A stretch of 64,000 bases of DNA from the NCBI GenBank assembly GCA_964611435.1, contig CAZSXT010000004.1, forward strand, positions 1 through 64,000, written 5' to 3'. Shown in pieces: positions 52,124 through 61,652 of the stretch. Position numbers and translations under genes: made by a program. Positions within the stretch are counted from its first letter, which is position 1; the number at the start of each line of letters is the position of its first letter. Source of the DNA: JAYPHU01 sp964611435. GTDB taxonomy: Bacteria > Pseudomonadota > Alphaproteobacteria > Rhodospirillales > UBA2165. Below the pieces are notes generated by a model, which saw nothing but the letters and a program-made list of their open reading frames with translations, was not told where the DNA came from and searched no databases.

Positions 52124-53104
52124 CTACTTGCCGTAGCGGCCGACCTTAACCGCCTTGGCGGCAGCTTCGAAGTCAGCAGCCGTCGCCTTGAACCAAGCGG
52201 CGTATTCGGCCGGGCCCTTGTAGACCAGCGCCGTGCCCTTGGCGGCCATGCTCTTCTTGAAGGCTTCATCTTGGGTCGCCTTCTTGAAGACGCCAGCCCA
52301 GTGTTCGATCTTGTCTTTGGGCGTACCTTTCGGCACCACGACGCCGCGAGTCAGCGAATAGGTCATATCGACGCCTAGTTCCTTGAGCGTCGGGACATCC
52401 GGGACCAGCGGGCTCCGCGCATCAGCGGCGATGGCAAAGGCTTTCAGCTTGCCGTCCTTACGCTGGGTGCGGGCGGCCGCCATGTTGATGCCGCCGAGGT
52501 CAATGGACTTGTTCAGCAGACCGGTAATCCGGCCGGCGGTGCCGCCCTGGAACGGAACGTACTTATAGGACGTGCCGGTCTTGTGGCCGAGAAGGATCCA
52601 AAGAAAGTGGCTGGTCGCGCCCATGGACACGCCCGTCGGGATTTGACCTGGCTTGGCCTTCACGGCCGCCAGCATGCCCTTCAGATCGTTATAAGGAACA
52701 TGTCCGCCGGCGCCGATGATTTCCGGCGTATCGGTCAGCATTGCGACGGTCTCAAACCCGTCCCAATTAAAGTCGGTCACGCCGTTGATGTAGTTCACCA
52801 GGATGTGCTGGTGAATGGCAAACAGAGTGCAGCCATCGGCCTTGGCCTTGTAGGCCTCCTTGGCGCCCTTGCCGCCGCCCTGACCGGGCATGGTGACCAT
52901 TTTCAGGGCCGGTTTTACACCGGTGGCGTTGATGGCTTTTTCGAACGTGCCAAAAATTACGCCTGTGCCGCCGCCGGCGCCCCACGGAACGATAATCCGC
53001 GCGGTGCTGCAACTAAAATCAGCGGCCTGTACCGAAGGGGCCGTTGTGAGTGAAGCCGCGAATAAGGCGCCTGCCGCCGCGGTTGTATATACCAGTTTTT
53101 TCAT
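52124..53104 (-). CDS. tctC: tripartite tricarboxylate transporter solute-binding protein (TctC)
   Basis: A 326-residue receptor. Residues about 1-27 (MKKLVYTTAAAGALFAASLT) form a signal peptide ending VQA. The mature part begins DFSCSTARIIVPWGAGGGTG, where the VPWGAGGGTG stretch is the family's ligand loop; VSMGATSHFLWILLG and VPDVPTLKELG are also typical. GGGAG lies 6 nt before the ATG at 53104. It probably binds a dicarboxylate or tricarboxylate. Ligand unknown. Confidence 0.93.
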   Translation of the reverse strand: MKKLVYTTAAAGALFAASLTTAPSVQAADFSCSTARIIVPWGAGGGTGVIFGTFEKAINATGVKPALKMVTMPGQGGGKGAKEAYKAKADGCTLFAIHQHILVNYINGVTDFNWDGFETVAMLTDTPEIIGAGGHVPYNDLKGMLAAVKAKPGQIPTGVSMGATSHFLWILLGHKTGTSYKYVPFQGGTAGRITGLLNKSIDLGGINMAAARTQRKDGKLKAFAIAADARSPLVPDVPTLKELGVDMTYSLTRGVVVPKGTPKDKIEHWAGVFKKATQDEAFKKSMAAKGTALVYKGPAEYAAWFKATAADFEAAAKAVKVGRYGK

Positions 53105-53443
53105 CTGAAACTCCCTTTGTGATATGGAACGGGTATAATATTGATTTTGGCCGACGAGCACCAAATAAATGACTGCCCACATGCCGACCCGAAAGTTCTG
53201 CGCGAATCCACTCGACAACACAATCTCTTTTTGACGCAGCGGGTGAACGGGAAATTGGTAAAACCCGTTGATTTTCCCCAAAAACCGAATAATGCCTTAA
53301 CTTCCGGGTGCTTTTCTCTTATTAAGCCTGTAGGTATATTTATTCTTGCGGAGATGCGGGAGCATTTCCGTCAATTTGTATGGAAAATTAAACATACTAA
53401 GATTGGCGCACATGGGGCCTTCGAAGCGGAGTATGTTGAAGTG
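53105..53443. other. 339-bp divergent intergenic region
   Basis: Separates tctC (minus) from the TolC-like gene (plus). A plus-strand frame is open across it (from 53141) but has no protein-like features and lacks an RBS, so I treat it as non-coding. It must hold both promoters; no operator repeat stands out. The part nearest the TolC gene is AT-rich. Confidence 0.55.
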
Positions 53444-54745
53444 ATGCGTCACATCAGGGGGATGTATCTTCCGGCAATCATCGTGTCGGCGTTTGGCGTA
53501 TACGGAACACCCGTGCAGGCCGAAGGCTTGAGCGAACTGTTGCCGAAGCTCATTGAATCCCACAACCTGGTCAAAGCCGCGGAAGCGGATCTTGACGCCG
53601 CCGAAGAAGGCGTCAAAGAAGCCCGGGGCGGCTTGTACCCAACGCTGAGCGTCACAGGCACCTACGGCCACGAAAAACAGAAAAAGCCGACGGGTACGGA
53701 TGACACTGATTTTGCATCTCGGGAAATCGACTTTACCTTCACCCAACTCATATGGGATTTCGGTTCCGTCAACTCTCAGATTAGAAGCCGCAAAATTAGC
53801 GTCGATGTGGCGAAGCAGGAACTGGAGTCACAACGGCAGAATTTGATGCTAACGGCCATATCGGCCTACCTGAATGTGCGCCGGGCGCATAACGCCTTAA
53901 GGTTCGCCCGCGAATCGGAAAACAACATCAAGAAGCAAACCGAATTAGAAGACGCCCTGGTAAAGCGCGGCGCGGGTCTCTCCACCGACGTGCTACAGGC
54001 CAAGACCCAATTAGCCGGCGCACAGGCCCGTAGGGTGGTTGCCGAGGGTCTTTTGGCCACCGCGAGAAACCAATACCGGGCGGTCTTTCACACGGATGTC
54101 CCCGACCTCAACGCGCTCAAAAGACCGATACTCCCGTTGGACTTGATACCGGCAACCAAAGACGAGGCCGTTCGCATCACCTTGCAGGAAAATCCAAACT
54201 TAAGGGTTGCAGCCGGCAACGCGGATATTGCGCGGGAGGCAATCCAGGCCGCGAAGGCGCAGGGCTTCTACCCGACGTTTAACGCCATCGGAGAATCCAA
54301 GACGAAAAAGGACGTTGGCGGAACGTCAGGCCTGCAACGGGAATTATTCGGCAAAGTGCAAATGAGCTATAACTTCAACCTCGGTCTCACCGCTGTAAAT
54401 ACATTGAACATCAGCGAGGTTAGCGCCATTGCGCAGAACAGGCGTCTGGGTGAGGCGCGGGACGTCGCCGAACGTCAGGTCAGGGATGCCTGGGACAACC
54501 TGGAGACCAACCGCATGAATTTCGCCTTTCGCCGAAATCAAGCGGCCATCGCCGCCGAGTTCCTGGAACTGGCGCGCAAGGAACGCAAACTGGGGAATCG
54601 GTCGCTTTTGGATGTTCTCGCAGGCGAAACCAGTCTCACGAATGCCAATAGCGATGCCGCGTCGGCCGAAACCGATGTCGCCATCGGCGTTTTCACCCTA
54701 CTGCGAGAGATGGGCCGGTTAAAACTCGATTCGGTCAAAGATTAA
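53444..54745 (+). CDS. TolC-family outer membrane channel of a type I secretion system
   Basis: A 433-residue outer membrane efflux protein. The start at 53444 gives a signal peptide (MRHIRGMYLPAIIVSAFGVY, ending VQA). The mature protein starts EGLSELLPKLIESHNLVKAA and shows two repeats of long helices (LSAYLNVRR and LVKRGAGLSTDVLQAKTQLA; then the C-terminal RKERKLGNRSLLDVLAGETS), as in TolC, LapE and AggA. It forms the trimeric duct of the exporter. The likely substrate gene is 183 bp downstream, followed by the ABC and HlyD genes. Confidence 0.88.
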   Translation: MRHIRGMYLPAIIVSAFGVYGTPVQAEGLSELLPKLIESHNLVKAAEADLDAAEEGVKEARGGLYPTLSVTGTYGHEKQKKPTGTDDTDFASREIDFTFTQLIWDFGSVNSQIRSRKISVDVAKQELESQRQNLMLTAISAYLNVRRAHNALRFARESENNIKKQTELEDALVKRGAGLSTDVLQAKTQLAGAQARRVVAEGLLATARNQYRAVFHTDVPDLNALKRPILPLDLIPATKDEAVRITLQENPNLRVAAGNADIAREAIQAAKAQGFYPTFNAIGESKTKKDVGGTSGLQRELFGKVQMSYNFNLGLTAVNTLNISEVSAIAQNRRLGEARDVAERQVRDAWDNLETNRMNFAFRRNQAAIAAEFLELARKERKLGNRSLLDVLAGETSLTNANSDAASAETDVAIGVFTLLREMGRLKLDSVKD

Positions 54746-54768
54746 CGCCTGCATAAAGTCGCTCACTT

Positions 54769-54784
54769 TGTGATCCTGATCACT
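54769..54784 (+). promoter_or_regulatory. CRP-like palindrome upstream of the RTX gene
   Basis: TTGTGATCCTGATCACT contains TGTGA-N6-TCACT, matching TGTGA-N6-TCACA at 9 of 10 positions, within a 14-bp palindrome GTGATC-CT-GATCAC. It lies about 145 bp before the substrate gene start, between it and the TolC gene. Control by a CRP-type cAMP-responsive regulator is inference. Confidence 0.5.
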
Positions 54785-54928
54785 GCGGTATTCTGAATCG
54801 TGAACTACACTCAATGCTGTTGAATGACGCAATTAGCGGGCGGTTCATGAATTTTTCAAAGAATTGGTTCAAGCTGTCCCTAAAATGGCACACCAATATT
54901 CAGATGGGACGCCCCCGGAGATCCCGAA

Positions 54929-57715
54929 ATGCAGACTGACACCCCTCTAAGTCCCGACGCCCAGGTGCTGGCGATGACCGGCGCTGAACAGCTGACTATC
55001 CCGGATGGCGGCTGGATTTTGCAAGCGGACTTTATCCATATGGGCAGCGATCTGCTGGTGGTTGGCCAAGGCGGTCAGCAAATTCTGATCCCCGATTACT
55101 TCATGACGGAGACTCCGCCGAATTTGGCGACTGCATTCGGCTCTGTCCTCCCAGCGGACCTTGTGGCAAAACTCGCCGGACCGGCCAACGGCGTCCAATT
55201 TGCCCAGGCGTCACCAGCGGCGGCAACCGAAGCCATTGGCCGGATCGACACCTTGTCGGGCACGGTCGAAGTCACCCGGACCGACGGGTCCAAACAGACG
55301 TTGAATCAGGGATCGGAAATCTTTTCCGGCGACGTGATTGAAACCGGGGACGGCAGCGCTGTCGGCATCGTCCTGGCCGACGATTCCACGGTTTCTCTGG
55401 CCGATAACGGCCGGATGGTCATGGATGAACTGGTCTACAACCCGGACCAAGAAGACGGCAATGCCGCGCTGACGATCGTCCAGGGCGTTTTTTCCTTTGT
55501 CAGCGGCAATATCGCCAAAACCGGTCCTGGCGCCATGGTCCTGCGGACACCCACCGCCACCATCGGTATTCGCGGCACGACCGTTGCCGGCCGGGCGGCG
55601 CCCGAAGGACAACAAAGCACCTTCTCTCTCCTTCCGGATCCGAATGGCGATATTGGCGAAGTGCTCATCACCAATGGCGCTGGTACGGTGATCCTCAACC
55701 TGCCGGGAGCAACAACAAACCTGTTCAGCGCGACCCAGGCCCCGGCCCCACCCATCATCGTGCCGGTTCAGGAAATTCAGGCGCAATTCAGCGCCGCGTT
55801 AAACTCGCTCCCACCTTCCCCCATTTTTTCAGCTCCCGCCGGCAACCAAGGCGGCAATGACGGCGACACCCCCGGCGACGGCGATGGCGGTGACGGGCCG
55901 GGTGATGGCCCGCCCGGTGACGCCCCCCCGGAAGGTGAAGGCGATGGCCCACCGGAGGGTGAAGGCGAGTTGCCGCCGGAAGGTGAGTTGGCCGAAGGCG
56001 AACTACCGCCCGAAGGAGAGTTACTGGAAGGCGAAGGTGACGGACCGCCGGAGGGTCTTCCCGGCGACGGTGACGGACCGCCAGAGGGACTTCCCGGCGA
56101 CGGCGACGGAGAATTTGGCCCGCTGGGCGGGGACGGTGGCGCCTTTGGCCCACTCGGCGGCGGCGACCCGTTTGGCGCCGACCCGTTTGGCGGTGACCCG
56201 TTCGGCGGAAATCCATTTGCCGGTGACCCGTTCGGTGGTGACCCGTTCGGTGGTGATCCTTTCGCTGGTGATCCTTTCGGTGACCCTGGTGGTGAAGGTG
56301 ATCCATTCGGACTCGATCCACTGGCGGGCGACCCCCTGTTCGAGACAAATTTTGACTTTTTTGATCCGTTCTTTGACCCACTCTTAGCAGAGCCAGAGTT
56401 CACGGAAACGGAATTAATCGACGGCCCCTTCATCGATGAATCTACGAATACAGCGAACTTTATTGGGTCCACAGGCTCTCAGACTTTCGAGACTACCCCG
56501 GGCGACAACATGAAAGTTTTCATGAGCCAGGAATTTGGTGAACTGGGTGGCACGGACACTTTGAAGGGAAGCGCCGGCATTGACGAACTTATCTTGCAGG
56601 ACGCGAATGACATTCTGTTTGTATTTGACGCCACGTCCGGATTTCCGAACGGGAAAATTGATTATACCTCACGTGATGGCTCCGTCACCGGGACGATTAA
56701 TTTAACCAGTTTGGATTTCCTCCGCATTAACGATGGATCAACCAACTTTAGCGAGTTCAGCGACGATGATACGGGCATCGCCATCACGGACGGCGGCACG
56801 AGCATTCAACTCGACATGAACGATGGCACCGCCAATGGTTTTGCCTACCTGTACATAGGCTCAAATAGCGATGACTTCTCAACCAACGAACTAAATCTGT
56901 CGGATGGCACAGATTTGAAGTCAGTATTTTCATCGGCACTCCCCATCAACCACACGGTTACCAACGGCAATGTGGAAGGCGCGATCATCCTCGGCAAAGA
57001 CGGCAATGACACCATTGTTGGGACGTCTGCCGGAGATATCATTTTTGGCGGGACAGGTCAGGACGACATAACCGTCGGCGACGATGACGAAGCCTATGGC
57101 GGCGCCGACAATGACACCATCACCATTACTTCGGCCTCTACAAATGGCGCTAGAGTTTACGGTGGTGGTGGAAATGATTCGATTACCATCAACGCCGCAT
57201 CCAACAATATCGAAGTTGATGGGGGAGCCGGCACGGCTGATACCCTGGTAATGAATGGCGCCACATCTGTTTCGGTGACCGGAGTAGAGTCCATCTCCGG
57301 CAGCAGTGGGAACGACACCATCACCGTCACCGGTTCCGTTGGCGCGACTATTTTAGGTAAAGATGGTCAGGACACTATGACCGGTGGAAGCGGGGACGAT
57401 ACGTTCCGCTACACTGCTATTGGCAACTCAACGGTTGGGAACGGCGATATCATCACCAATTTTAATGCGCTGTCATCCGGTGAAACCCTATTGTTTGATG
57501 GCATTTTATCCGGCCTATTTAGCCTGTTGGCTGATCACACTGTTGGCTTTACCAACAATGGCAATACACAGGCCCGTTTCAATGACGGTTCCAAACTATT
57601 GGAACTTGATACGGATGGAAACGGCTTCGCCGACATGGAAATCACACTCCAAAACGTGTCGGCGACCGACTTGGACGAGACGGATTTTTCGCTAACCCCT
57701 GCGGGCGACGCCTAA
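54929..57715 (+). CDS. type I secreted FecR/RTX repeat protein with Pro-Gly-Glu and Asp-Pro-Phe-Gly repeats
   Basis: A 928-residue large acidic protein without a signal peptide. An N-terminal module of ~95 residues, typical of alphaproteobacterial giant secreted proteins, leads into a FecR domain (about 100-220; IDTLSGTVEVTRTDGSKQTL, TPTATIGIRGTTVAGR). Residues 305-415 are Pro/Gly/Glu/Asp-rich (PPEGEGDGPPEGEG type), and 410-470 are tandem GDPFGG-type repeats. RTX-like Ca2+ repeats lie at about 685-835 (DGNDTIVG, GGTGQDDI, GGADNDTITI, DGQDTMTGGSGDDTF). The C-terminal LDTDGNGFADMEITL fits the uncleaved T1SS signal region. With TolC, ABC and HlyD genes around it, it should be the exported substrate, probably an adhesin or surface-layer/matrix protein. 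GGAG precedes the ATG. Confidence 0.88.
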   Translation: MQTDTPLSPDAQVLAMTGAEQLTIPDGGWILQADFIHMGSDLLVVGQGGQQILIPDYFMTETPPNLATAFGSVLPADLVAKLAGPANGVQFAQASPAAATEAIGRIDTLSGTVEVTRTDGSKQTLNQGSEIFSGDVIETGDGSAVGIVLADDSTVSLADNGRMVMDELVYNPDQEDGNAALTIVQGVFSFVSGNIAKTGPGAMVLRTPTATIGIRGTTVAGRAAPEGQQSTFSLLPDPNGDIGEVLITNGAGTVILNLPGATTNLFSATQAPAPPIIVPVQEIQAQFSAALNSLPPSPIFSAPAGNQGGNDGDTPGDGDGGDGPGDGPPGDAPPEGEGDGPPEGEGELPPEGELAEGELPPEGELLEGEGDGPPEGLPGDGDGPPEGLPGDGDGEFGPLGGDGGAFGPLGGGDPFGADPFGGDPFGGNPFAGDPFGGDPFGGDPFAGDPFGDPGGEGDPFGLDPLAGDPLFETNFDFFDPFFDPLLAEPEFTETELIDGPFIDESTNTANFIGSTGSQTFETTPGDNMKVFMSQEFGELGGTDTLKGSAGIDELILQDANDILFVFDATSGFPNGKIDYTSRDGSVTGTINLTSLDFLRINDGSTNFSEFSDDDTGIAITDGGTSIQLDMNDGTANGFAYLYIGSNSDDFSTNELNLSDGTDLKSVFSSALPINHTVTNGNVEGAIILGKDGNDTIVGTSAGDIIFGGTGQDDITVGDDDEAYGGADNDTITITSASTNGARVYGGGGNDSITINAASNNIEVDGGAGTADTLVMNGATSVSVTGVESISGSSGNDTITVTGSVGATILGKDGQDTMTGGSGDDTFRYTAIGNSTVGNGDIITNFNALSSGETLLFDGILSGLFSLLADHTVGFTNNGNTQARFNDGSKLLELDTDGNGFADMEITLQNVSATDLDETDFSLTPAGDA
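56163..56330 (+). repeat. tandem repeats encoding GDPFGG-type units
   Basis: About ten imperfect copies of a 15-bp unit (GGTGACCCGTTCGGC type) encode Gly-Asp-Pro-Phe-Gly variants within the RTX protein. Third positions differ between copies, so the array is not newly expanded throughout, but the core copies around 56230-56275 are nearly identical. Confidence 0.85.
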
Positions 57716-57825
57716 GGTCCGGCGGACCCAACCTTCTCGTACTGCGTCCGAGCCGGTTAACGCCGCCTTTGATCGGTGATATAACACCAGAATCGAACGG
57801 CGCATGAATTGGACTTCCGACCAAC

Positions 57826-59541
57826 GTGATTGAACTCCTCCGCAGATTATTGATCCGGCCTGGCCTGTGTGCCGAGCTTTTGTTGGCGTCCCTGTTCGCC
57901 AATCTTTTGGCGCTGGCGACGCCATTGTTCGCCATTCAGGTTCTCAACCGGTATGTGGCCCACGGGGTGAACGCGACCCTGACCACGTTGGCCTCCGGCG
58001 CCATCATTGCCATCGTGCTGGAATTCGGATTCCGCCAAGTGCGCAACCGCTTGGCCCGTGGCGTCAGCATCCGGCCGGACGAGCAAACGGCGCTGGCCGC
58101 CTATGGCTCTCTGACCGGGGCCAAGTCCGCCGCGCTGGACCGGCTGCCGCCGGGGCAACAGCGGGAAATCCTGTCCGGCGTGGATCACATTCGAAACGCC
58201 TATAGCGCCCAGAATATCTCTACGGTCCTGGACCTGCCCTTCGCCATCCTGTTCCTGGGCGTTCTGTTTTTCCTGTCCCCCACATTGGGCGTCGTCACCG
58301 CCGGGTTCGCGGTCGCGGCCTTTCTGGTTTCCATGGCGCTGACTTCCCGGCAGCGTAACCCTACCCGCCAATTGATGGACGAATCCCGCCGCAGCGGATT
58401 AATGATCGGCAGCGCCATTCAACAGGGCGATACCGTCCGCGCCTTCAATGCCGGCGGTTTCCTGGCCCGCGCCTGGGCCTTGCAAAACCGAAAGTCCCAG
58501 GACGTTTACCGCACCCTGGTCGGGCGGCAGGGACTGTTGGCCAGTTTCTCCCAGGGCCTGGTCGCGTTTCTGAGCGTCGTCGTGATGGGCTTGGGCGCAA
58601 TTCTGGTGGTGCGCGGCGAACTGGATATCGGCGCGCTGATCGGCGCAAACATTTTGGCGGCCCGCGCGGTGCAACCGATTTCCCGCTTTGCCCAGTTGGG
58701 CGAACCGTTTTTGAAGGCCCGCCAGGCGGCGGAACAATTGCGCGATTTCATCCGGCTGCCAAGGGAGCTGGATACAGGATCCGCCAAGAGCAACTATCAG
58801 GGCGGGATTGAATTTCGGGATGTCAGTTTCCTCCATCCCGGCGCCAGCGGCCCGCTGTTTGAATCTTTTAACGCTGTTGTTCCGCCGGGGACCATCTGTG
58901 TGGTTTCCGGCGCAAATGGGGCGGGCAAGTCCACCCTTGCCCGGCTGATCGCCGGCCTGATCGAACCCAATAGGGGGCAAATCCTGGTAGACGGGTTGGA
59001 GCTGCGCCAGGTGGTCCCCGAATGGTGGCGCAAACAATTGGTCTATCTGCCGCAGGAACCCAGCTTCCTGAACGCTACGATCGAAGAAAACCTGAAGATC
59101 ATGAACCCGGATCTGGACGACGCGGCCATGAACGCGGCCATTGATGCGGTTGGTCTCCGGCATTTTATCGACGAGACCTCCCAGGGTTTCTCTACACCGA
59201 TCATCAATGGGGGCAGCCAGTTATCCGTGGGCATCCGCCGGCGACTGGCTCTGGCCCGGGCGCTTACCACCGATGGCTGTCTGGTTGTCCTGGATGAACC
59301 GACTGAAGGGCTGGACAGCAAGGGGATGCAGGATATCTCCCAGGTGGTGACCGATCTACACAAGCGCGGCAGGACCGTCATCGCCCTTTCCCACAATCCA
59401 AATATTATCAGCAACGCCCAAGTGGTGATTGACTTGAACTCAAAGCCGGCGCCCAAGGTTATGACCGTCGCCCACTCTGCCGCCTTGCCGGATGAGGAAC
59501 TGGTCAGCGTCGATGTCTCCGCCGGGGAACCAACATCATGA
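57826..59541 (+). CDS. type I secretion ABC exporter (PrtD/LapB-like permease-ATPase)
   Basis: A 571-residue ABC transporter with membrane helices in the N-terminal ~330 residues and an ATPase domain after. Walker A is VVSGANGAGKSTLARLIAG (about 358-376), the signature region is QLSVGIRRRLALARAL (LSVG in place of LSGGQ), and Walker B is CLVVLDEPTEGLD. There is no N-terminal peptidase-like domain. Start is GTG at 57826 with a weak RBS; the 110-bp gap after the RTX gene holds a small hairpin. It pumps the RTX protein with the HlyD partner downstream. Confidence 0.9.
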   Translation: MIELLRRLLIRPGLCAELLLASLFANLLALATPLFAIQVLNRYVAHGVNATLTTLASGAIIAIVLEFGFRQVRNRLARGVSIRPDEQTALAAYGSLTGAKSAALDRLPPGQQREILSGVDHIRNAYSAQNISTVLDLPFAILFLGVLFFLSPTLGVVTAGFAVAAFLVSMALTSRQRNPTRQLMDESRRSGLMIGSAIQQGDTVRAFNAGGFLARAWALQNRKSQDVYRTLVGRQGLLASFSQGLVAFLSVVVMGLGAILVVRGELDIGALIGANILAARAVQPISRFAQLGEPFLKARQAAEQLRDFIRLPRELDTGSAKSNYQGGIEFRDVSFLHPGASGPLFESFNAVVPPGTICVVSGANGAGKSTLARLIAGLIEPNRGQILVDGLELRQVVPEWWRKQLVYLPQEPSFLNATIEENLKIMNPDLDDAAMNAAIDAVGLRHFIDETSQGFSTPIINGGSQLSVGIRRRLALARALTTDGCLVVLDEPTEGLDSKGMQDISQVVTDLHKRGRTVIALSHNPNIISNAQVVIDLNSKPAPKVMTVAHSAALPDEELVSVDVSAGEPTS

Positions 59542-60854
59542 GCGATCACGAAAGCACCAACCCCTATCAGGACCTGCCGCCGATCAACGATGACGTCGGT
59601 ACGGCGACCCATTTTTTCCTGATCCTCTGCCTGACGGTGCTGGTCGCCTTTGGCTATTGGGCCTGGCAAGGAACGTTGGACATTGTCAGCGTGGCGGAAG
59701 GTGAAGTTGTCCCCAGCAGCCAGGTTAAGAGCATCCAGCACCTGGAAGGCGGCATCGTTCGGGAAATCAAGGTCAAGGAGGGCCAGACCGTCACCGAAGA
59801 CCAGCCCTTGATTGTGCTGGAATCAACGGCCAGCGGGGCCGATTTATCGGAGTTGACCAAACGCATTGCCGGACTGGAGGTCGAAATCGTCCGGCTGGAA
59901 GCCGAATCCACCGGCGCCAAGGAACCGGCATTCAGCGAAAGCCAGCGCCGGTCCCATCCAGCGCTGGTCCGCGAAGCCACCCAGACATTCCACAGCCGGA
60001 TTAATCTTTTGAGCGATAAGCTGGCCGGCGCGGACGCCGTTATCTCCCAGCGGCGTCAGGACATCAAAGAAATATCGGCGCGTATCCGAAATGGGCAAAA
60101 GTCCCTCAAGCTCCTGAAAGAGCAAATCTCGATCAGTGATCAGCTTTTGCGGGATAACCTGAGCAACCGCTACAAACATCTGGACCTGCTGAAAGAGGCG
60201 GCCCGCCTGGAAGGACAGATTGACGAAGGTAAGGTGGCCCTGGAACGGGCCAAATCCGCCCTCAATCAAGCGGAGGCCGGCAAGGCTGCGGGCGAAAGCG
60301 AGTTTAAACAGGAGGTTCATACCGCCCTGGATCTAGCGCGCCGGCAGCTTGAGGAATTCAAACCCCGCCTCGCCAAATACGAGGATAGTTTGGAACGGAC
60401 TGTCCTTCGTTCCCCGGTCAAAGGCGTGGTGAAGACCGTCCACGTGACGACCATTGGCGGGGTGCTGAAACCGGGGGACAGCGTGGTCGATATCGTCCCC
60501 GCGGGCGACCGGCTGGTGATCGAGGCCAAGTTGCTGACCCAGGATATCGGCTTCGTCCGTTCCGGTCAGGATGCCGTGGTCAAACTGGCTTCCGCCGACG
60601 CCATGCGGTTCGACAATCTGGATGGTAAGGTGGTCAGCGTCAGCCCGGATACATTGTTGTCGCCGGAAGGGCAGCCGTTCTACAAGGTTCGCATTGAAAC
60701 ACGTCGTGATCACTTCCGCCGGGGCGCAAACCGCTACGATTTGTTCCCCGGGATGCAGGTCAGCACCTCCATCCACACCGGGCAGCGCACCGTGCTGGAA
60801 TACCTGATCGATCCGTTTTTGGACGCCCGCGACCGGGCCTTACAAGAGCGGTAA
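59538..60854 (+). CDS. type I secretion membrane fusion protein (HlyD family)
   Basis: A 438-residue HlyD-type adaptor. A single transmembrane helix at about 24-44 (FLILCLTVLVAFGYWAWQG) follows a short cytoplasmic N-terminus; then comes the lipoyl-like SIQHLEGGIVREIKVKEGQT, long coiled-coil helices (about 100-270), and a beta barrel with the family motif GGVLKPGDSVVDIVP. The ATGA overlap with the exporter stop shows translational coupling. It joins the ABC exporter to the TolC channel. Complex components are all present in this locus. Confidence 0.93.
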   Translation: MSDHESTNPYQDLPPINDDVGTATHFFLILCLTVLVAFGYWAWQGTLDIVSVAEGEVVPSSQVKSIQHLEGGIVREIKVKEGQTVTEDQPLIVLESTASGADLSELTKRIAGLEVEIVRLEAESTGAKEPAFSESQRRSHPALVREATQTFHSRINLLSDKLAGADAVISQRRQDIKEISARIRNGQKSLKLLKEQISISDQLLRDNLSNRYKHLDLLKEAARLEGQIDEGKVALERAKSALNQAEAGKAAGESEFKQEVHTALDLARRQLEEFKPRLAKYEDSLERTVLRSPVKGVVKTVHVTTIGGVLKPGDSVVDIVPAGDRLVIEAKLLTQDIGFVRSGQDAVVKLASADAMRFDNLDGKVVSVSPDTLLSPEGQPFYKVRIETRRDHFRRGANRYDLFPGMQVSTSIHTGQRTVLEYLIDPFLDARDRALQER

Positions 60855-60866
60855 GCGAGTCTCTAG

Positions 60867-61652
60867 CTACACGCCTTTAAAGGCGGGCTTGCGTTTCTCC
60901 ATGAAGGCGCGCCGGCCTTCCTTGTAGTCCTCGCTACCCGAACATTTTTCCTGCCAAGCCTCGCAGATCGCCGGATCCCAATCGCCATAGCTTTTGCTCA
61001 CCTGGTTCACCGTCTCTTTGGCGGCCATGACGGAAAGGGGCGCGTTGTCGGCGATAGCCGCCGCGTATTCAAGTACAAACGTTTCGATTTCGCCTGCCGG
61101 CAGAACGTGGTTCACCAGCCCCAGCCGGTGTGCATTTTCCGCGTCATAGCGCCGCGCGGTCATCAGAATCTCCTTCGCCGTGGACGGGCCCACGGCTTCC
61201 AGTACCCATCTGGTGAAGTGTGAGCGGTAGGCGATGCCTAGCCGCGCGGCAGGCACGGCAAAGACCGAATCGTCACGGCAGATCCGAAAATCGCAGCCGC
61301 AAGCAACCGCCACACCGCCGCCCATGCAGAACCCCTCGATCATGGCGATTGTCGCCTTCGGGCATTCCTTGATTGACGTGTACATGCCGTTGGAGATGGA
61401 TTCATATTCCTTGATCAGCTCCGGCGAGGACCGGCGTTCTTCGAATTCGGAGATATCCATGCCGGCGACGAAAGATTTGCCGCCCTCTCCGCGCAGGACC
61501 ACCACCCGCACCTCCGGGTCGTCGGCGTAGCCGGTCAGCACCTCGGCCACCTTGGCGGCCATCGCCAGATTCACCGCGTTGCGTTTTTCGGCATTGTTAA
61601 AGATCAGCCAGCCGATGCCGTTCTCGACCTTGGAAAGTATTTGATCGGTCAT
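60867..61652 (-). CDS. enoyl-CoA hydratase/isomerase family protein
   Basis: A 261-residue crotonase. The CoA-binding and oxyanion regions are KSFVAGMDISEFEE and IEGFCMGGGVAVACGCDFRI; ARLGIAYRSHFTRWVLEAVG is the usual region of catalysis. It hydrates or isomerises a 2-enoyl-CoA or processes a related CoA thioester. The end converges on the hlyD gene (12 bp) with no terminator visible between. It stands alone; context gives no substrate. Confidence 0.9.
   Translation of the reverse strand: MTDQILSKVENGIGWLIFNNAEKRNAVNLAMAAKVAEVLTGYADDPEVRVVVLRGEGGKSFVAGMDISEFEERRSSPELIKEYESISNGMYTSIKECPKATIAMIEGFCMGGGVAVACGCDFRICRDDSVFAVPAARLGIAYRSHFTRWVLEAVGPSTAKEILMTARRYDAENAHRLGLVNHVLPAGEIETFVLEYAAAIADNAPLSVMAAKETVNQVSKSYGDWDPAICEAWQEKCSGSEDYKEGRRAFMEKRKPAFKGV

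Noticed and set aside
53141..53443. N-terminal extension of the TolC-like protein to 53141
   Set aside because: The extension lacks similarity and would bury the signal peptide; the start at 53444 gives a normal secreted protein.
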